Below are positions 40,160 to 64,000 of a stretch of DNA of 64,000 nt, piece by piece (positions within the stretch are counted from its first letter, which is position 1; the number at the start of each line of letters is the position of its first letter). The stretch is from Progne subis subis (lineage: Eukaryota; Chordata; Aves; Passeriformes; Hirundinidae). Location: the NCBI GenBank assembly GCA_022316685.1, contig JAKJHU010000085.1, positions 806,001 through 870,000 on the forward strand, written 5' to 3'. The notes under the pieces were generated by a model. It was not told the origin of the DNA and searched no databases. It worked only from the letters and a program-made list of their open reading frames with translations. The translations under genes were made by a program, and so were the position numbers.

Positions 40160-40845
40160 TGCTGGGACATCCTCCTGCCTGCTGGGGACATCCCCCTGCC
40201 TGCTGGGGACATCCCCCTGCCTGCTGGGGACATCCCCCTGCCTGCTGGGGACATCCTCCTGCCTGCTGGGACATCCTCCTGCCTGCTGGGACATCCCCCT
40301 GCCTGCTGGGACATCCTCTCTGCCTGCTGGGACATCTCCTGCCTGCTGGGGACATCCTCCTGCCTGCTGGGACATCCTCCTGCCTGCTGGGACATCCTCC
40401 TGCCTGCTGGGGACATCCTCCTGCCTGCTGGGACATCTCCTGCCTGCTGGGACATCTCCTGCCTGCTGGGACATCTCCTGCCTGCTGGGACATCCTCTCT
40501 GCCTGCTGGGACAATCTCCTGCCTGCTGGGGACATCCCCTCTGCCTGCTGGGACATCCCCCTGCCTGCTGGGACGTCCTCTCTGCCTGCTGGGACATCCT
40601 CTCTGCCTGCTGGGACATCCTCCTGCCTGCTGGGACATCCTTTCTGCCTGCTGGGACATCCCCCTGCCTGCTGGGACATCCCCCTGCCTGCTGGGACATC
40701 CCCCTGCCTGCTGGGACATCTCCTGCCTGCTGGGACATCCTCCCTGCCTGCTGGGACATCCTCCCTGCCTGCTGGGACATCTCCTGCCTGCTGGGACATC
40801 TCCTGCGTGCTGGGGACATCCTCTCTGCCTGCCGGGGACACCCCA
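40160..40845. repeat. 20-bp VNTR (ctgcctgctgggacatcctc), about 34 copies
   Basis: The constant core gcctgctggg(g)acatc is followed by ccc, ctc or tc before the next ct, giving 19-21-bp units. It lies inside the ERVL-like LTR-C. Its reading frames stay open on both strands purely because of the repeat. Confidence 0.94.
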
Positions 40846-40908
40846 CCCTTTCCAGCCACCAGCCCGGAGTTTCCATCGTTTCGGCTTGGTGCTCTTGGGG
40901 TCCCAAGA

Positions 40909-41669
40909 TGTTGGAGTCCAGGGCATTCCTTTGGCTGCCCTGGAGGGTCAGGGAGCCTGGGCAGGGGGGTCTGGGACCCCAGCCCAGAGCTCAGAGAGAC
41001 ACTGGATTTGATCTCAGTCCATGGGAGAGGCTTCTTGCACTGCAGGAAGCATTGCAGGCCACGAGAGTGTGAAAGATTGTAGTTTAGTATATCACAGGGT
41101 GAGAAAAACAGTGGTTTTGGATTTCTTGTATTGAAGGGAATGGGGACAAGATGGAGAATTTGGGGCGTTGTCTCCTTCTTCTTCCTTCTTGTTCCCTCAC
41201 TCCATTTCTGCAGTGACGTGGGCACAAAGTAGTTAGTGAGGATTGGATCAAAGTAAAGAGGACCTTTTTAGTAATAGTGATAGACATTGGAAATAAATAG
41301 TAAATATGGAATACGTAGCAATTAGTATAAAAGATAAGGACAGCCCTGGGACGGGGGGAGTCACCAGATGTCCGAGCTGCGGCAAACATCTTCTGGACAC
41401 TGAGAAAATTGTAAGATAAGAACTAATAAACACGAAGCATGCAACCTTGAAGACTCCAGTCTTTTCCTGCGTTTGGCTCAGAGCTTTGCAGAGGGCAAAA
41501 AAGACTCTAAAGCCACCTGAATGCGGGGAATTTAAGCTCCAGCAAGCAGCCCCTCAACAACTGCTGTCCCTGAGTGGGCACAGCAACAAGTGCCGTCCCT
41601 GGGTGCAGAGAAACCACTGGCACCCCAGATGGGACAGCGACAAGTGGCGTCTCTGGGCAGGCAGCGACA
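40909..41669 (+). mobile_element. Solo LTR-B copy 3, inserted in an ERVL-like LTR
   Basis: A 761-bp element TGTTGGAG...GCAGCGACA bounded by the 6-bp duplication CCAAGA (40903-40908 and 41670-41675). It is longer than copy 2 by about 116 bp in a segment just before the 3' end (41,525-41,665), which copy 2 appears to have lost. Confidence 0.87.
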
Positions 41670-41737
41670 CCAAGAGATCAGATTGCCCGGGGCTTGTGAG
41701 AAAAAGCCCCTCGGGGTTCTTGGTTCTGTTTTATTAT

Positions 41738-41790
41738 TATTATTATTATTATTGTTGTTGTTATTGTTGTTGTTGTTGTTGTTGTTGTTT
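41738..41790. repeat. (ATT)n/(GTT)n trinucleotide
   Basis: ATT units pass into GTT units, in the right part of LTR-C. Confidence 0.93.
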
Positions 41791-42757
41791 GTCTGTCCTG
41801 TTATATTTACCAGTAAAGGACTGTTATTCCTTCCCCCATAGCTCTGACTGAAAAGCTTTTTTTTTTTCAATCTTCCGAATTATAATAACACGGAGGGAAG
41901 GGATTGGAATGCCCCATTCCTAGAGAGGCCTGCCTCTCCCTAGCAGATACCTGTCTTTTCAAACCGAGACAGCTGGGAGCTGAGCCTAGAAACACCCGAA
42001 TTAAAGGAAATAAAAGGAAATAAAAAGAAATAAAAGAAGAAAGCAGCTGTCGGAGCAGCGGCACAACTGGAGCCGCCACCACCCGAAGGAGAGGTTCCTG
42101 CTCCCCAAACCGGGGGTGAGGGAAGGGGAAAAAAATCTCCCAGCGCCACTCCTGCTTTTCCTCGGGGCTTCTTTCACCCCCAGGCACCAAGCGAGGGGGG
42201 CCCAGTGGATGGTTTAAACCTGCAGGATTTCACCCAGGGTATTCCCAAACCCGGTTACCAGATGTTCCCAATCCCTGTTACCCACAGGAGAGCCGGGATC
42301 TCTCCCCAAACCACCCCAAACTCTCCAACACCTCGAGCCCAGCTCAATTCCAGCAGCCCCAGCCCAGCAGGAATTCCCAGATCCCTCTGCCCACCCCATG
42401 AGGTTCCTAATTCCCACGGGGAATGAAAGAAGCCAAAAACCTGTAATTTTTTTTTTTTTTTTTTTCTTTTCCAGTAGTCTCACTTTATTAGATACCACAT
42501 CAAGAGAGGATGTTGTGCTGCATGCAGCGGAAGACTGGAGGATTTCTAATTCCCGTGTAACGTTGTTCTTTTTTTTTTTTTTTTTTTTTTCTCTTAACAG
42601 TTGTAAACTGATATTTGGCTGTAAAATCACTGCATGCGAGTCTGAATGCAAACAGCAGTAGAAGAGGCTTTTAATTTTCTTCTTTTTTTTTTTTTTTGCT
42701 TTTTGTTTGCTAGTTTGTTTGTTTGTTTTTCACCATTCCCAATCCATAGGTGCATGC

Positions 42758-42763
42758 TTTATT
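42758..42763 (-). terminator. RPH3A: Candidate RPH3A poly(A) signal
   Basis: This is the first AATAAA I can find on the minus strand after the stop (context GTAAATAAAGCATG), which would give a 3' UTR of about 2.2 kb. Further candidates lie at 42675-42670 (ATTAAA) and 42489-42484 (AATAAA). No clear GT-rich element follows, so the choice is uncertain. Confidence 0.35.
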
Positions 42764-44966
42764 TACAACAAAAAAAGAAGTCATTCAGGGCAGGAATTAC
42801 CATCAGAAAAACTGAGAAGAGGGCAGGGGGCAGAGACCGGGGCCGTGGTTTTGCACAATACTGAGGAGATCGGCAAGTGGCACTTGATTTTTGGAGGTGC
42901 AGAGGGATGATCTGAGTATCCTTTTCCCAAAGAAAGCAGGCTGGACAGGGAATGGGAATACAGGGAAACCTTAAGTGAGTTGTTCTGCACACACAAAGGA
43001 GGCTGGGCTGCTGCAGGACTGGGAGAAATTAAGGAATTGCTTAAATAAAGATTTTTTAAAGGTTGTTGTTTTGTTGTTTGTTTTTTTTCCCAGCACAGCT
43101 CCATGCCCGAGTGCTGCTGTGGGTGTTTGGGAATGTTTGGGCCGGGTCCATCCCTCTGGAAAGGATGGAGGGCAGCTTAGAGCCATTAAGGTTGGAAAAG
43201 GGAGAGTCCAAGCATCGATCCTGGATCAAAACCATCCTTCAGCACGGGCTGCAGAGGAAACAGTCCAAAAGAAGGGGATTGTTCAGTCTGGGTCCCGGCC
43301 AGGGTGGCTCAGGGATGCCACAGAGGCAAGAATTCCATGAAAAAAGGGGGAAATTTTCCAGGTGTCCTCTTCCATTCCACCCCTCTGCTCACCAAGACAC
43401 AATCCCCGGATGGAGCCTGGGGGGGATGGAAGAGGCTCTGGGAATGGGTTGGGTTGGAAAATCCCGCTGGGGACGGGAGGAAACAAAATATCAGGGGAAA
43501 AAACAAAAAACAAAACTCGCCCAACACGAGGAGCGAGCGGCTGCAGCGGAGGGTGCAGAGGGGGACTGGGGATGGGGGAGGTTTCACACACAACATGCGC
43601 AGTGTGACAAAAAATTCCTGATATTCCACAGTGCTCAGTGTGCTCCTAGCCATACATGGCTGTGATCGGGGTTTTCAGAGCCAGGGAACAACCGGGGGAT
43701 GGTTCCAGATCAGGGGAACAGTTCCAGATCAGGGGAACAGTTCCAGGTGCCTAGAATGGTTCTAGGTGCTTAGAATGGTTCTAGGCAACTAGAACTGTTC
43801 TAGATCCAGGACCTGTTCTAGGTCCAGGGACTGGTTCCAGATCTGGGGAACGGTTCCACTGCCCAGCAGCAGAGAGTCCATGCTCTCCTGCTGTCCAGGG
43901 CAGATCCGACAGCTCCAGGCCATCCTTAAACCGCAGGCTGAGGATTTTCTTGCACAGAAAATCGGGGAAAAAACGAAAGAAAACCGTAACAACCCAAGTT
44001 TGGAAGATCTCTGACTGTCCCCAGCTAATTCCAGGAGTTGGGGGCGGTTTAAAGCGATTATCCCTGCACACATCAGGGGCTTGGGGGGATGTAGCAGCTC
44101 CCTCAGCTCCCTTCCTGAGGAACAGTAAATCCTTGGAAGCAGGAGGGGGTCTGAGGGGCTCAGGGACCTCCTTCAGGGCTTGGCCAGTCACTACTACACA
44201 GCTCAGAGGTGAACAGGAGGTAGTCACAACCCTAAAACAAAGCCGGGCTCCTACAGCAGCGGAGCCCCCGGATTCCTCGGGCGAAGCAGCCACCCCCAAA
44301 CCCTCTTCCCTGCCAGCACAGAGCTCCCCAAAAACCCCTCCCTGCCGCTGTTACTGCGTTGGTGGTGGATCTTCTCAGCAGAAGGATGTGCCACGGCATT
44401 GCTCGGGCGGGCCAGGCCAGAGGTGAAGCTCAAGCGGGACTCGCGGGGTGACGCCGGTGACACCGGCCTTGGCCTAACCACGACGACACGGACACCAGGC
44501 GACGGTGACACCCACACCAAAGCCGAGGAGCTTTTTCGTTATTGCAACTGAGGTACCGAGGTCGCACAAGCGGGACAGGCTGAGGCCCCCCAGCCCAGCG
44601 CCGCGAGCGGAGGCTGGAGGGACACGCGGAGCGTCAGAAACGCGACGGGAACGCTGCCACGGGGACCGGGGCGGGGAGAGAGGGAGAGAGAGAGAGAGAG
44701 GGGGGAACAGTCAGGAGGGAACTATTGCTTGCCAAAATCACACAGCGGGGGAGCTCGAGGGTGTCCCTCCCCCGGCCGAAAATAAATAAGGGAGGAGTAG
44801 AAAAGATCTGGGGGAGTTTTCAGTGCAGGGGGGCTCGGGGGAGGCGGAGGGCCCTGGGATGGGAGGCTGTAGCAAGGCGTGGCTGCGCTGGAAGACGGGA
44901 CACCAGGGACATCGGGGACCTACAGGAGCGTGGCAGAGGGCGGGGAGGGCCGGGCAGAGGCTCCCT
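42764..44966 (-). other. RPH3A: Presumed RPH3A 3' UTR
   Basis: No other coding exon is visible. It holds a short imperfect tandem stretch (43,685-43,850: variants of ggttccagatcagggg and gttctaggtgcttagaatg) and a small palindrome agccat-ac-atggct near 43,650. Extent depends on which poly(A) signal is used. Confidence 0.4.
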
Positions 44967-63733
<18,767 letters not shown>

Positions 63734-64000
63734 CTGCGGGGACAGCGGGGTCAGGGACGCAGCCACGGATCGATCCCCGAACCCCAAACACCCCCCCGTC
63801 CTCCTCAGGGAGCCCCCACCCACGGCTGGGAGCTCTGGTCTCCTCTTTTAGGGGGGTTTCACGCGGAAACGGTTTCGTGCGGAGGGGAAAGCTCCTTTTC
63901 AGAAATATTCCCGTTATTTCCACGTTTCCTTCGGCACCATGGAGCACCGGGCTTGCCCGACAGCCGTGGGACCGGGGCGGTGGCGCAGGAGTGGGTGGCT

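Larger units (their letters stand above)
39802..41971 (+). mobile_element. Composite ERVL-like LTR (LTR-C) holding a VNTR and an LTR-B copy
   Basis: It begins TGTTGGGGGTTAAGTTTTCC and ends TCTTTTCAAACCGAGACA, termini I associate with avian ERVL-type LTRs. The segments 39802-40147, 40846-40902 and 41676-41971 read as one LTR once the VNTR (40,160-40,845) and LTR-B copy 3 are removed. The flanking duplication is weak (shared CTGG only). Confidence 0.6.

Noticed and set aside
39915..41225. 436-residue minus-strand open frame (and 250-350-residue frames on both strands over 40.1-41.0 kb)
   Set aside because: The frame is open because the 20-bp VNTR lacks stops; the translation is a repeat (SRQEDVPAGR type) and runs into the LTR-B insertion.
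41623..41645. Retroviral primer-binding-site-like phrase after LTR-B copy 3
   Set aside because: It lies before the terminal CGACA and the matching 6-bp duplication, so it belongs to the LTR copy rather than to an internal proviral region; no gag/pol sequence follows.

Overview
The window is vertebrate nuclear DNA, almost certainly avian and probably from a songbird microchromosome. The evidence is two conserved vertebrate genes with avian-style compact introns, many 3'-truncated CR1 LINE fragments, solo LTRs with 6-bp target-site duplications (ERVK-like), and very GC-rich, minisatellite-rich introns. No bacterial, CRISPR or tRNA feature was seen.

Both protein-coding genes lie on the minus strand. 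WSCD2 (about 3.0-17.8 kb for the coding part and 3' UTR) is complete: eight coding exons join in frame to a 563-residue type II membrane protein with two WSC domains and a sulfotransferase-like domain. A canonical poly(A) site lies about 1.2 kb beyond the stop. A TATA-bearing candidate non-coding first exon is at about 26.9-27.06 kb, beside a CpG-rich stretch at 27.35-28.26 kb. RPH3A (rabphilin-3A; about 42.7 kb to beyond the right edge) is nearly complete: 18 coding exons join in frame to the last 651 residues (Rab-binding helix, FYVE-related zinc finger, proline/alanine-rich linker, C2A, C2B). The first roughly 30 residues lie past position 63,733, outside the window.

Layout: 1-3.0 kb, gene-free flank; 3.0-17.8 kb, WSCD2; 18-42.7 kb, intergenic, with candidate regulatory segments, minisatellites and LTRs; 42.7-64 kb, RPH3A. 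WSCD2 introns carry pentanucleotide arrays, CR1 pieces and a three-layer nested insertion (CR1 split by LTR-B, which is split by LTR-A). A second composite at 39.8-42.0 kb is an ERVL-like LTR that contains a 20-bp VNTR and is also split by an LTR-B solo LTR.

The genes are functionally separate. WSCD2 is a Golgi-type sialate O-sulfotransferase candidate; RPH3A is a Rab3/Rab27 effector in vesicle exocytosis. The most interesting gene-level observations are a GC-AG intron in RPH3A, a run of phase-1 symmetric linker exons separated by introns of 69-98 nt (one of them in frame and stop-free), a 27-nt microexon beside a purine-rich tandem array, and a solo LTR 43 nt from a splice acceptor. I found no gene system that I would call undescribed. 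All family and gene calls come from sequence recognition without database searches.
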